The position numbers were made by a program, and so were the translations under genes. The notes below the pieces were generated by a model. That model was not told where the DNA came from. It ran no database searches and worked only from the letters and a program-made list of their open reading frames with translations. 64,000 bases of DNA from RGIG4608 sp045643885 (lineage in GTDB: Bacteria > Bacillota > Clostridia > Oscillospirales > CAG-272). Shown one piece after another: positions 44,777 to 53,681 of this stretch. Numbering within the stretch: the first letter of the stretch is position 1; each line of letters starts with the position of its first letter. The stretch covers positions 141,176 through 205,175 of the forward strand of contig JAZRFY010000030.1 in assembly GCA_045643885.1 (NCBI GenBank). Direction: 5' to 3'.

Positions 44777-45523
44777 TCAACTAACCAAAATAATAACTGT
44801 ACCGCCGACAAGCTCTATCATCTTTATAGCCTCGATAGAGAAGGCATCCGCTTTAATGATAAAGGGCTTGGTAAGAATACCGTCGGCAAGCACCTTTACG
44901 CGCTTTTCGCGTTTACTGATAAGTCCCTTAGCCTTAAGGATATCGAGAGTGATTACCTCACCTGCCTCGAAATGCTTATCAATAACGCCAATATTAATTT
45001 CTGCTTTTCTACCCTTACCTGCACCGCGTTCGTAGGCAACGAAGCTCATTGCCTGATCATCACTAAGGATAGCGTCAGCCTCGATAGCATCGATATGCTC
45101 AATTCCCGCCGCAAGCTCTGCAATTTCTTCAGAAAGCACGATGGGAGCTATAACGGGCACCACGATGGGTTCAACCTCTTCGACGGGCTCTTCCTCGGGT
45201 TCGGGATCAGCCACAACGATGGGAGCAACAACAACGATGGGTTCTTCCTCTTTGATGGGTTCTTCCTCAGGTTCAGGCTCAGCCTCAACAATAGGAGCAA
45301 CCACAACGATGGGTTCAACCTCTTCGACGGGCTCGCGCTCAACAACTGTTTCAACAACAGGCACGGGAGCGGGTTGTATTTTAGCTTTTTCTTTCTTTTC
45401 TTTCTTTGTTTCCTTTGCTTCCTTCTTCTTGTGGCTCAAAATAATGTCAACAACGACATATGTAAGTGTACCCAAAGCAAGAACAGTAGCAAATATCAAG
45501 AAAATGACTATAAATGTGTACAT
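44777..45523 (-). CDS. membrane protein with acidic repeats and ribosomal-uL15-like C-terminal domain
   Basis: A 248-residue protein. Residues 1-30 are one transmembrane helix (MYTFIVIFLIFATVLALGTL) followed by a Lys-rich cytoplasmic stretch. Residues ~55-140 are degenerate repeats built on PIVVVAPIV and EPEPEEEP. The last ~65 residues (GEVITLDILKAKGLISKREK; RVKVLADGILTKPFIIKADA; AIKMIELVGGTVIIL) closely resemble the C-terminal domain of ribosomal protein uL15. It is not the ribosomal gene itself, as the L15 N-terminus is missing and a membrane anchor is present. Its place between a signal peptidase and matrix proteins suggests an adaptor role. Function unknown. Confidence 0.75.
   Translation of the reverse strand: MYTFIVIFLIFATVLALGTLTYVVVDIILSHKKKEAKETKKEKKEKAKIQPAPVPVVETVVEREPVEEVEPIVVVAPIVEAEPEPEEEPIKEEEPIVVVAPIVVADPEPEEEPVEEVEPIVVPVIAPIVLSEEIAELAAGIEHIDAIEADAILSDDQAMSFVAYERGAGKGRKAEINIGVIDKHFEAGEVITLDILKAKGLISKREKRVKVLADGILTKPFIIKADAFSIEAIKMIELVGGTVIILVS
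45130..45350 (-). repeat. internal coding repeats in the uL15-like membrane protein
   Basis: About three degenerate units encoding PIVVVAPIV followed by an E/P-rich segment. The DNA repeats the same imperfect block (GGGTTCTTCCTC and ACAACGATGGG elements), so length variation by slippage is plausible. Confidence 0.7.
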
Positions 45524-45548
45524 TAGAGTACCTCACTGTTCAATTTAG

Positions 45549-46310
45549 TTATTCTTTGTCAGAATCCTCTTGGCTTTCGGAGTTTTTCTGTTCCATAGCT
45601 GCAAGCTTTTTGCGAAGCTCCTCAAGCTCATCGTCCTTCTTCTGAAGTTCTTCAGCTGCGCGCTTCTTCTTATCTGCGTTAATTACGTCCATAATCTTCA
45701 TAATCTCAAGCAAGATGATTATGAAGCAAGGAACGATAACGATACAAATCGTTCCAATGGGCTGCTTGATGATTGTAAGGAAAAGTCCTATCAAGTAGCT
45801 CTGTCCAACCACTTCACCGATAACGTAGTTGGGATTGTTGGGAATAGATGTGTCAATAACCTGCTGGAGAGTGTTTGAATCGGAATTCTTATTGTCACCC
45901 TCAAGGTAGATCAAAAATCCGCCTGTTTCCTTTTCAACAATGTCAACAACACGGTGAGTGATCGTTAGCTGGCTTGTATAAAGGTAACGGAATGTCAAAA
46001 CGTCATTCTTCTCAATGCTTCTATACCACTCGTCCGCTTTTTCGGGAGAATCGGGCATGGCTTTAACAAAAACCATTGAGTATTTAGGAATGCTTTTGAT
46101 TTCAAATGATGAAACGTCGGTCAAATCACATTTTTCCATGGAGTCTGACACAACAACTCTCATCTGATATCCGAAAATTTCGGATGCACCGTCAACGTCC
46201 TTTTTGGCAAATACAGTAAGGATTACTGCGATTATGCAAAGTGCCAAAAAAAGATACATCAAAACGTTTCCGGCTATTTTCCCTATTTTCTTAATTGTTT
46301 GTTTATTCAT
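45549..46310 (-). CDS. sipW: SipW-type (ER-type) signal peptidase I with cytoplasmic coiled coil
   Basis: A 253-residue membrane protease. An N-terminal helix (GNVLMYLFLALCIIAVILTV) precedes the catalytic Ser in VVSDSMEK near residue 57. The His of THRVVDIV (near 117) and the Asp region EGDNKNSD (near 140) complete the Ser-His-Asp type site of SipW/ER peptidases, in place of the Ser-Lys dyad. A second helix (FLTIIKQPIGTICIVIVPCF) is followed by a charged coiled-coil tail. It overlaps the preceding gene by 8 bp (ATGAATAA). It is the second such peptidase in the operon. It would cleave the TYA/TFAWFT-type leaders of the cluster. Confidence 0.92.
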   Translation of the reverse strand: MNKQTIKKIGKIAGNVLMYLFLALCIIAVILTVFAKKDVDGASEIFGYQMRVVVSDSMEKCDLTDVSSFEIKSIPKYSMVFVKAMPDSPEKADEWYRSIEKNDVLTFRYLYTSQLTITHRVVDIVEKETGGFLIYLEGDNKNSDSNTLQQVIDTSIPNNPNYVIGEVVGQSYLIGLFLTIIKQPIGTICIVIVPCFIIILLEIMKIMDVINADKKKRAAEELQKKDDELEELRKKLAAMEQKNSESQEDSDKE

Positions 46311-46827
46311 AAGTCCAGTCTCTCTTTTCTATAACGGTGGTATAGAGCTCAAAGTCCACGTCACATCCCTGAATCTCATTTCCAACTGATTCGGGAATGT
46401 AATAAATAACCTTGACGCTTTGCGTTGATGCTTCAGTAAGATCTATCGTTACTAACAGCTCATCGAGCTCGAAAAGCTCACTCAATGCGTTATCGCAATA
46501 AACCTTGCCGTTGTATTCTATTTTAATATAGAAATTATCGTGCAACGCATTTCTTTCCTGTCCTGTGTGAACGAAGGAGAAGGTTAAGTCATATGGAGCA
46601 TTTTTATCCGTTTCGGTAATGAGATCAACCTCGGCATGATAACCGGGAATAATGGCGATATCACCAAACTCAACAAGCTGGGGCTCACCGAATTGAAGAT
46701 CAACCTTAAAGAAGTACTCTCCCTCGGGCGCATACAGCATTTGTGTCATCAATGCAGTACCGGTCAAGAGCGAAACGCTGAGCAAGACCAATAAGCATCT
46801 CATAAATATCTTTTTATTAATAACCAA
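46303..46827 (-). CDS. small exported protein of the SipW cluster
   Basis: A 174-residue protein with one N-terminal hydrophobic leader (FMRCLLVLLSVSLLTGTALM) and a beta-rich mature part (GDIAIIPGYHAEVDLITETD; SVKVIYYIPESVGNEIQGCD) similar to TasA-like domains but lacking the WFT/LFT leader end. The start is uncertain: the in-frame TTG at 46827 is only 2 bp from the GGAGG site, while the first in-frame ATG is at 46803. Its stop overlaps the sipW start, so the two are translationally coupled. Perhaps a minor fibre subunit or anchor, comparable in position to TapA of B. subtilis. Confidence 0.7.
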   Translation of the reverse strand: MVINKKIFMRCLLVLLSVSLLTGTALMTQMLYAPEGEYFFKVDLQFGEPQLVEFGDIAIIPGYHAEVDLITETDKNAPYDLTFSFVHTGQERNALHDNFYIKIEYNGKVYCDNALSELFELDELLVTIDLTEASTQSVKVIYYIPESVGNEIQGCDVDFELYTTVIEKRDWTYE

Positions 46828-46875
46828 CGCCTCCTTTCATAGAATTGTAAAGAATGGTTTGAATTTACTTTAGAA

Positions 46876-47415
46876 TTAATTCATGTTGACAAGATCGGAA
46901 TCATCCAATATCTCTCTGTCCTCTTCGGGAATCGATGAAGTTCCCCAACACTCGATAATCTCTATAGTAGTGTCGTTTGTGAAGGTGAGTGAGAAGCTGA
47001 TGGTTTCCCCACGGTCAATCTGCTCTGAATAATAGGTTCTGTTGCCTATTTTGAGCTTGAAATAACCGGTTCTTGCATTTGTTGTTTCGTTTGCAATAGC
47101 AGAAATCGTAAATGTGTATTCGTTGTTCGCGCTCAAGGAGTATTCATAGTTCCCTCTTCCATTTCTGATTGAGGTAATGGGAGCTGATTCCTGACCAACC
47201 GAGTCGGCTGTAATTTTGAGAGCATAAACTGAGGAGTACATCGTTTCGCCCTTTACCATATCAGTGTCGCGCAACCAAGCCCACGTTCCTGTGCATAAAA
47301 GCGTAATGCACATAAGCAATGCAACAAACGTTGTAATCAAGTTTCGAAGTATTATGTTGTCGGACTTGACCTCATCGTCATTGAGCTTGTCTTCTATGTA
47401 TTTTTTAAGATTCAA
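46876..47415 (-). CDS. SipW-dependent surface protein with cytoplasmic N-terminal tail
   Basis: A ~179-residue protein. TTG 47415 is preferred because AAAGGAGG lies 8 bp upstream; the frame is open to 47514 but runs into the intergenic RNA hairpins. A charged N-terminal segment (LNLKKYIEDKLNDDEVKSDN) precedes the leader helix (LRNLITTFVALLMCITLLC) and the SipW-type end TGTWAWLRDTDMV. The mature part is beta-rich (GYFKLKIGNRTYYSEQIDRG). TasA-like by pattern. It follows the 1988-residue protein, separated by the third two-hairpin element. Confidence 0.78.
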   Translation of the reverse strand: MNLKKYIEDKLNDDEVKSDNIILRNLITTFVALLMCITLLCTGTWAWLRDTDMVKGETMYSSVYALKITADSVGQESAPITSIRNGRGNYEYSLSANNEYTFTISAIANETTNARTGYFKLKIGNRTYYSEQIDRGETISFSLTFTNDTTIEIIECWGTSSIPEEDREILDDSDLVNMN

Positions 47416-47509
47416 AACGATTTCCTCCTTTCGATAGATTTCATTTTGCTTTTGTAAATCAAAATCATTTTCGGAGCACTGCGCTCCATTTTGCCCGTGT
47501 ATCTGAGCA

Positions 47510-47571
47510 ACCAAAAGACATAAACTGATTTATGCCCTTTGGTCACTCCCCCACGCCCACCGACGTGGGGG
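47510..47571 (-). ncRNA. two-hairpin intergenic RNA element, copy 3
   Basis: On the minus-strand RNA, stem 1 is CCCCCACG / CGUGGGGG (47571-47564, 47555-47548). Stem 2 is ACCAAAGGGCAUAAA / UUUAUGUCUUUUGGU (47543-47529, 47524-47510), with GGG paired to UCU through G-U, G-C, G-U. No T-run follows either stem on this strand, so it is not a plain terminator. Confidence 0.65.
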
Positions 47572-47589
47572 ATTTTTGTTAATTAGTTA

Positions 47590-50500
47590 TTAAGGCATCC
47601 ACTGCTTGTACGTTTCGATAAGCTCGAGAATGTATTCAAATGTGAAGTAGCCCTTTTCTACGGGAATCTTGAGATATGCACCGTTCCAAGCAACGAACTG
47701 CTCGTATGTTACATAACCTGCAAAATCCTCATATGTGTAAAGACCATATGTTTCAACGTCCTTAGCAAACTGCTCATTGTCGTAATGAAGCTTTCCGTCC
47801 ATTTCTATCCAGTTATAGAAATCTTCGGGAGGAGCAACTGTCAACAAGCCAGATGCAAACACGTTGGACGAATGCTCGGATGTAATTGACCAAGCAGACG
47901 TGTATTCAACAGTCTCAAATGCGTCAATCAATGTAACTATCTTATAGTTGCCATTGGAATCATACTTAACAAATCTGTGACCGATGTATTCATCCATATT
48001 ATCGACTGTAAAGTATACAAACTTATTCAAATCGTAATCAAATACACCGTGTTCTGCAATAACGCGAAGTGTTTCACCGTCAGAGAACTTAAGGTTTGCT
48101 ACGTTATAAACTGCGTCACCGTGGTTTACAAGAAGAGCGATGCTCTTTTCAATGTAAGTACCTGTAAAGAAGTCCCAAGCAAGAATCTTATCATTTACGC
48201 TGAGCTGATCAACTCTCTTCTGTGTACCATCAGCAAGAGTTATGAGTGTATCGGGAGTGAAGCAAGAAGGTTCTTTTCCATTGTAAGAGTCAAATGTTTT
48301 CCATTGAACATCATTGATTTTACTGCCATTAGCTTTCTCACCAAACCAATTAATCGTAATCGTTTCAGTAGACATACCGTTAGGATCAGTAAAGGTATAT
48401 TTAATTGAGATATTAAAATCATAGCTATTCTTTTTGGGACGAACATAGCTATCGCTTGTCAAATCTGAAGGATATACATATGTTTTGCCATTATAGTTTG
48501 TGAAGAACAATGAAGAAACACCACTCTTGTAGCTTCCTGTTACCATCATTGTCAAAATAGAACCATCGGCCAATGCATATGTAAAAGATGAATTCAACGC
48601 CTGTGTAACACCGTTATCCTTAGGCAAATACTGTGTACTTGACAAATCAGCATTTACAAGCTTACCGTCTTTATCATAATAGTTTACTTTAATACCATCG
48701 TAAATAGGAACTGCTTCTCCATAGCCTTTACTTGTTTGATAATAAACATAATAGCAATTAGTTGTACCTACCTGGTATGTTGTTGTTCCTGCCACATATC
48801 CGTCAACATTCCATACAGGTCCAGGGAAAGACAATGTTGCGAGTTCAATAACAACATTGTATGTATATTCTTTAGTTCCCTCTATAGGATTACCATACAT
48901 ATCAAAACCAAGATCATTAGTAACAACTTTGAATGTCAGCATTTGTCTTGTTCCATCAGAAGCTTTAAGAAGCACACTGTTGCCACTAATTTGTTTTCCA
49001 TTCAAATATGTAGTGTAAGCTATTTTTTCACCATTTCTAGTAATGCTAGCACCTGAAATATCAAGTGTAAATTCTGATCCTGTCAAACCAATATGCAATG
49101 TTTGGCTATCTTTATCATATTCACAATAAGAATCTGAAGCACTATTCTGATCATCCTCATCATAGTTAGCAGTATTGTCAAAATCAAACTTAGGAGCAAT
49201 AGGATTATATCCAGTTACCTCATATTCAGGAGCATAATACATATCGTCAGTTAATGTACCTTGATCAACTACAGAATACACACCACCAGTAAATTCCTGA
49301 ATTGTAACACCATCAAGCTTTTTATATATTTCGCTATTTGACTGAAGTGTTGTATCCAATCTGTCTGTATCCCAGTTACAAGCAAATATAAATGCCATAT
49401 TTACATATGTTTCGTTATTTCTTGTATGTTGATATGGTTTATATTTGCTAGCACTACTATTACTGCTATAAAATTGTGGGAAACTTCCTTCATAAGTTCC
49501 AACTATCTTTTTCCACTGATTATAAGAAAGCCAGTTATACTGATTAAGTTCACCTTCAACAATAATATTAACTGTACTAGAGTCAACATAAATGCCCATA
49601 CCATGTGCTATTACACCTTGTGAATATGAGTCATTTTCATCTTTTTGCACTGTTGTTAAATTTCTCAATGTTACAGTTGAAGCACCTGCAATCTGCATAT
49701 TAGCAACTGAACCACCTGACAATGTTGTATCTTCAATAACAACATCTACGCCACCACGTATACAAATAGCTGTTCTAGAACCAGAGATGTAAGAGTTACT
49801 AATGGTACAATTTCCACCATTAATCAAAATACTATTATAGAAGTATTCTTCTTTATTAGTAGAAGCATTTTGAGATTGTGACTGATAAATATTCATTACT
49901 GGGTAAACAGGTCCCTCTATACGAATATTATCAAGATTACCATTATTGATAGTGATATATCCTACATAACCAGCTGTATAAGAAGCTTGATATGACGTAG
50001 GCAATGTTACTGTAAATCCATTACCATAAACAGTATTGCCATTATATACAGTAAAGCTTCCTGAAACATTTGTGAGAAGAACCACATTATTAGCTGTTGC
50101 ACTTGTTGCACTTGTTGCATTCACAGCATCAACAACCTCAAGCATTACTTCAACAGGATTTGCGTTATTCGCGCTAATTGTTACCTTAACAACGCCTGTG
50201 CCTGTGAACTTGAGTTCGCTATCATTCCATGTGGACTTAGGAGTGAATGTAGCCTCTGCATTACCAGCAATGGTTTCAACTGTTATATCAAGACCTTGAA
50301 CGTTTTCTGCTTTAAATCCATCGTTCAAACCGAAGATATACTTAATAGCAAACTCATTCTGATTACCTACACGATAGAGGAAGTCCTTATCAAACTTGTT
50401 GTCGAACAAGTCTGCCTTAGCAACAGTAAATTCTGCTGTTGTAGTTGCGCAATAGTGGTCAGAATCTTTAATTGTTACCGTATAAGTATCTGCCTTGTCA

Positions 50501-53500
50501 AGATGAATTACTCCATTTTCCCAATCAGCAGCTGTTACAGTAATTGTTTGCTTGTTATTTTGAGAATCAGTTACCTCTACAATAACGTCACCCTTGATTT
50601 CGTCACCTATGTAGTTGAAAAGATCTCCAAGCTTAAGGTCTGTGAAAGCAACCAAATCGTTCTGAGCAATAGCCTCAAACTTAGGTGTCTGAGCTACAGG
50701 ATTAAGAATAATTGTTGCAGGCTTACAGAAGAAGTAGTCATTGATGATTACTTTAACTGGACCATCGCAATCCTCACCAAATGTGATTGTGCTATTCATC
50801 CAATCGTTTGTATTGATAGAAACTGTAGCACTAACTACATTTGTTTCGTCATCGGGATCCAACGGAGATACTGTAACACTCAAAGCACTTGCATTAATAC
50901 CAACTCCACAATTTTCATTGTTAGCGAACAAGTCACCAATCTTAATTATCTGACCGCGCCTATAAGTAGGAGCATTGTTTACAGCACTGAACTTATCAAC
51001 AGAACCTGTAATTGTAAGGTCTCCTGTTTTGATTGATATTTCTGTGCCTGCGCACTGTTCAATTTTAAATGAGCTTACGCCCCAGCTATAGCCTGTGAAA
51101 AGCTGTGCAAAAGGCAAATAGTAGTGCTGACGGTCTTCTTTGTCAATTGTGTTACCGTTTATAACTTCTGTTCCTGCATCCTTGTGATTCCAAACCTTAC
51201 CGTCAACAAAGTGATAGCAAGTTGCGTTTTCGGTAGAATGTGTACCGGATACAACAACGTAGTTGTATCTACCGGAAGTAGGAATATCAGTTTCCTTACC
51301 ATCAATTGTAACCTTCATGTTTACAACGTCAATGCTATCAGCATTTGTCAAACGGCTAAACTGATGATCGTGAGTGTAGGATGCAAGTGAGTTTGCAACA
51401 AGCTCACAATAGTAGTAGTGCATCCAGTCACCGTATGTAACTGTACAACCATTAGCAGAGATACCTGCCATATTGGGAATTGTTCTGCCGTCCTGAGTAG
51501 TGTTATGACGGATAGAACCTATAAACATACCTGCATAACGGTATGCATAATACTGATAGTTTGCGCAAACGTCATTGTTAACGTCGATCTGCGCCGCAAC
51601 GTGACAGTTTTCAAATGTGATTGTGTCTTGCTTGCCGGATGTCGCTCCGTCTTCATTTCCGCGGAACATACCAACAAGACCGCCCCAAGCAACGTCCCAA
51701 GAGCCCCAAAGAGCGCTTATCTTGTTTGTACTGTCAACTGTGATATTTCTAAGTACAATATCCTCTTTTACTCCGGAGTCTACTCTACCGGCAATACCGA
51801 TGATACCACCGTTACCTGTGTTATAAACTCTGGGGTTACATTCTGTAATAGCAATATTCTCGAATGTAGAGTTAACTGCATATGCAGCAATAACACCTGT
51901 GGGTGTAAACTCACCGTCGGATGAGAAATTGTGAACTGTAAGGTTCTTGATAGTACCGTTTACAACGTAGCCGAAAAGACCCATTGCATCTTTATAGTGG
52001 TTGGGAGTGCCGGAATAACCGTCATTATAGTCACCAAACATTTCCCAAGTGTTCTGATAGAAGTTGCTGATGGTGTGACCGTTTCCGTCGAATGTTCCCT
52101 CAAATGAGTAAACTGTACTGGAAACTGAGCCACCACTTTCCTTCTCGTAGCTTGCTGTGCTATTCCAATAACCGATGGGGTAGAAAACCTTGCCGTTATC
52201 GGATGAAGTATCATCAAGATCGATATCTGTCAAAAGAGTGATTGTTTCACCCTCGAATGTATACCAGTGATAATCTTGACCATCTTCTGTGTAAGTATAA
52301 GCATACTCACCATTGTGAGGCATACCACCTACGATTTTGCCAAGACCTGCAAGCTGGTCAGCATTGGCGATAGTGTAATTTCCCTGGTCAGGGCTAAACC
52401 ATTTGAAATCGTAACCGCCCTCCCACTTGCTCTCTGTATCAGCTACAAGCGCGATTTCAGAGAAGGTCGCAAGCGCCATTGTTACGTTACCTGTAGCAGG
52501 ATCGTAATAGAATTCGTTGTGCTCGTCAACCTGATCGGGATCGTTAACGTACGTCATTGCATAGGTTCTACCCTTCTCTACGTGGTAGAGTGTGTAGTTA
52601 CCCATGTTAAGACCGATTCCAAGAAGCTGATTGATGGTAACAAGAATCGGCACTGTATTATCAGATGCTACGCCGTCGATATGAACGTCGATCGATTTTG
52701 TTGCCTCATTTTCATTTACAGTAATGTTTGCCTTACTGTTTTCAACCTTAGAAAGCTTGAGTGTCAAGCGCTCTGCACCATCTGCAAGAGCAGTTCCTGC
52801 AAATGCCTGAGCAGTGATCATTCCGTCGGCACTGGTCATCAAGGTGTCGTTTTCAAGAAGACCGTTGTTGTTTTGAATGCCGGATGATGCGGAATTTTCA
52901 ACTATAAGGCCGAAAGGAAATTCTGAATTTGTATCATAGTCATTACCAAAGGAGTCGTTCTCAGCTGTGTGCTGAGTTGCGATAAGCTTTACTGAGAATC
53001 CTTCTTCGCAAAGGCTCATCTTTTGATATTTGTTCCCTGCAGTTTCCTGCATATGGAGTGCAATCGCAACGATTGAGGCTTCTCCCTTAAGCAAAGCTCC
53101 GTCAGTTGAGGGCTTGTTCTCCAAAACCTCTGTCAATGTACCAACAAAGGTCATATCAGCAAGAGATGAAACAGTAGCCCCTGTGGGATTGAGATAATAA
53201 ACGTCGATAACGTCGGATAACTCAGTTACTTCTCCCTCTGATTCAATTGTGAGCTTCCACTTAAATGAAAGATTACCTGCGTTATTGATCTTGATGTATT
53301 TAACGTCTGTATAACCGGGCTCCCAGTTATTATAGGTAAATACTGCTCCGGTTGAAGCATCCTTCCATTCAGTAGAATCTACCGGAAGAAGACTATCCGA
53401 CCAATACATTTCAGCGTCGAGATTACCTGACTGAATAATGTTGTTTTTGCTCACTGCAATGTCGGTAAACCATGCAAACGTAGTACCCGTAAACATTACA

Positions 53501-53556
53501 ATACTGAGCAATAACGCAATCAGACTCGTAAGAAACGATGTTTTGTTACTTCTCAT
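47590..53556 (-). CDS. giant SipW-dependent surface protein with beta-helix and C-terminal Hint domain
   Basis: A 1988-residue exported protein. Leader: SFLTSLIALLLSIVMFTGTT then FAWFTD, the SipW type. Residues ~30-330 are TasA-like (WEPGYTDVKYIKINNAGNLS). Residues ~370-760 contain GLUG/beta-helix motifs (GLFGYVVNGTIKNLTVHNF). Further beta domains and a second beta-helix-like stretch (about 1150-1400) follow. Residues 1765 to ~1908 form a Hint/intein-like domain: CFTPDTLITLADGTQKRVDQ with nucleophile Cys1765, LRVIAEHGVFDYD with block-B His near 1836, then SSNVFASGLLTV. A ~80-residue tail ends the protein. Hint domains cleave or transfer their flanks, so self-processing or covalent attachment at the surface is likely. 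It is paralogous to the 1115-residue neighbour over the first ~760 residues. Confidence 0.85.
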   Translation of the reverse strand: MRSNKTSFLTSLIALLLSIVMFTGTTFAWFTDIAVSKNNIIQSGNLDAEMYWSDSLLPVDSTEWKDASTGAVFTYNNWEPGYTDVKYIKINNAGNLSFKWKLTIESEGEVTELSDVIDVYYLNPTGATVSSLADMTFVGTLTEVLENKPSTDGALLKGEASIVAIALHMQETAGNKYQKMSLCEEGFSVKLIATQHTAENDSFGNDYDTNSEFPFGLIVENSASSGIQNNNGLLENDTLMTSADGMITAQAFAGTALADGAERLTLKLSKVENSKANITVNENEATKSIDVHIDGVASDNTVPILVTINQLLGIGLNMGNYTLYHVEKGRTYAMTYVNDPDQVDEHNEFYYDPATGNVTMALATFSEIALVADTESKWEGGYDFKWFSPDQGNYTIANADQLAGLGKIVGGMPHNGEYAYTYTEDGQDYHWYTFEGETITLLTDIDLDDTSSDNGKVFYPIGYWNSTASYEKESGGSVSSTVYSFEGTFDGNGHTISNFYQNTWEMFGDYNDGYSGTPNHYKDAMGLFGYVVNGTIKNLTVHNFSSDGEFTPTGVIAAYAVNSTFENIAITECNPRVYNTGNGGIIGIAGRVDSGVKEDIVLRNITVDSTNKISALWGSWDVAWGGLVGMFRGNEDGATSGKQDTITFENCHVAAQIDVNNDVCANYQYYAYRYAGMFIGSIRHNTTQDGRTIPNMAGISANGCTVTYGDWMHYYYCELVANSLASYTHDHQFSRLTNADSIDVVNMKVTIDGKETDIPTSGRYNYVVVSGTHSTENATCYHFVDGKVWNHKDAGTEVINGNTIDKEDRQHYYLPFAQLFTGYSWGVSSFKIEQCAGTEISIKTGDLTITGSVDKFSAVNNAPTYRRGQIIKIGDLFANNENCGVGINASALSVTVSPLDPDDETNVVSATVSINTNDWMNSTITFGEDCDGPVKVIINDYFFCKPATIILNPVAQTPKFEAIAQNDLVAFTDLKLGDLFNYIGDEIKGDVIVEVTDSQNNKQTITVTAADWENGVIHLDKADTYTVTIKDSDHYCATTTAEFTVAKADLFDNKFDKDFLYRVGNQNEFAIKYIFGLNDGFKAENVQGLDITVETIAGNAEATFTPKSTWNDSELKFTGTGVVKVTISANNANPVEVMLEVVDAVNATSATSATANNVVLLTNVSGSFTVYNGNTVYGNGFTVTLPTSYQASYTAGYVGYITINNGNLDNIRIEGPVYPVMNIYQSQSQNASTNKEEYFYNSILINGGNCTISNSYISGSRTAICIRGGVDVVIEDTTLSGGSVANMQIAGASTVTLRNLTTVQKDENDSYSQGVIAHGMGIYVDSSTVNIIVEGELNQYNWLSYNQWKKIVGTYEGSFPQFYSSNSSASKYKPYQHTRNNETYVNMAFIFACNWDTDRLDTTLQSNSEIYKKLDGVTIQEFTGGVYSVVDQGTLTDDMYYAPEYEVTGYNPIAPKFDFDNTANYDEDDQNSASDSYCEYDKDSQTLHIGLTGSEFTLDISGASITRNGEKIAYTTYLNGKQISGNSVLLKASDGTRQMLTFKVVTNDLGFDMYGNPIEGTKEYTYNVVIELATLSFPGPVWNVDGYVAGTTTYQVGTTNCYYVYYQTSKGYGEAVPIYDGIKVNYYDKDGKLVNADLSSTQYLPKDNGVTQALNSSFTYALADGSILTMMVTGSYKSGVSSLFFTNYNGKTYVYPSDLTSDSYVRPKKNSYDFNISIKYTFTDPNGMSTETITINWFGEKANGSKINDVQWKTFDSYNGKEPSCFTPDTLITLADGTQKRVDQLSVNDKILAWDFFTGTYIEKSIALLVNHGDAVYNVANLKFSDGETLRVIAEHGVFDYDLNKFVYFTVDNMDEYIGHRFVKYDSNGNYKIVTLIDAFETVEYTSAWSITSEHSSNVFASGLLTVAPPEDFYNWIEMDGKLHYDNEQFAKDVETYGLYTYEDFAGYVTYEQFVAWNGAYLKIPVEKGYFTFEYILELIETYKQWMP

Positions 53557-53604
53557 TTCTTTTTCCTTTCTTTATTGTATATAAACATATTTTTATCCTT
53601 TTGG

Positions 53605-53670
53605 GTGAGGAAAAGATATAAACTATAAGGTTTATACCCTTTCATCACCCCCACACCCACGGTGTGGGGG
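53605..53670 (-). ncRNA. two-hairpin intergenic RNA element, copy 2
   Basis: Minus-strand RNA: stem 1 CCCCCACACC / GGUGUGGGGG (53670-53661, 53657-53648), 3-nt loop. Stem 2 is GUGAUGAAAGGGUAUAAAC with GUUUAUAUCUUUUCCUCAC (53648-53630, 53623-53605). It has the same GGG:UCU wobble core as the other copies but a different inner stem sequence. Confidence 0.65.
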
Positions 53671-53681
53671 ATGTTTGTTAC

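Noticed and set aside
44750..45526. Plus-strand open frame with N/D/G-rich repeats opposite the uL15-like gene
   Set aside because: Low-complexity translation produced by reading the E/P repeat DNA on the wrong strand; the opposite frame has a membrane helix, gene spacing and a recognisable domain.
47548..47571. GC-rich stem followed by T5 on the plus strand as a plain terminator
   Set aside because: The T-run lies on the plus strand, where no gene is being read; in the minus-sense transcript the stem is preceded by A-run and not followed by T. Kept as part of the two-hairpin element instead.
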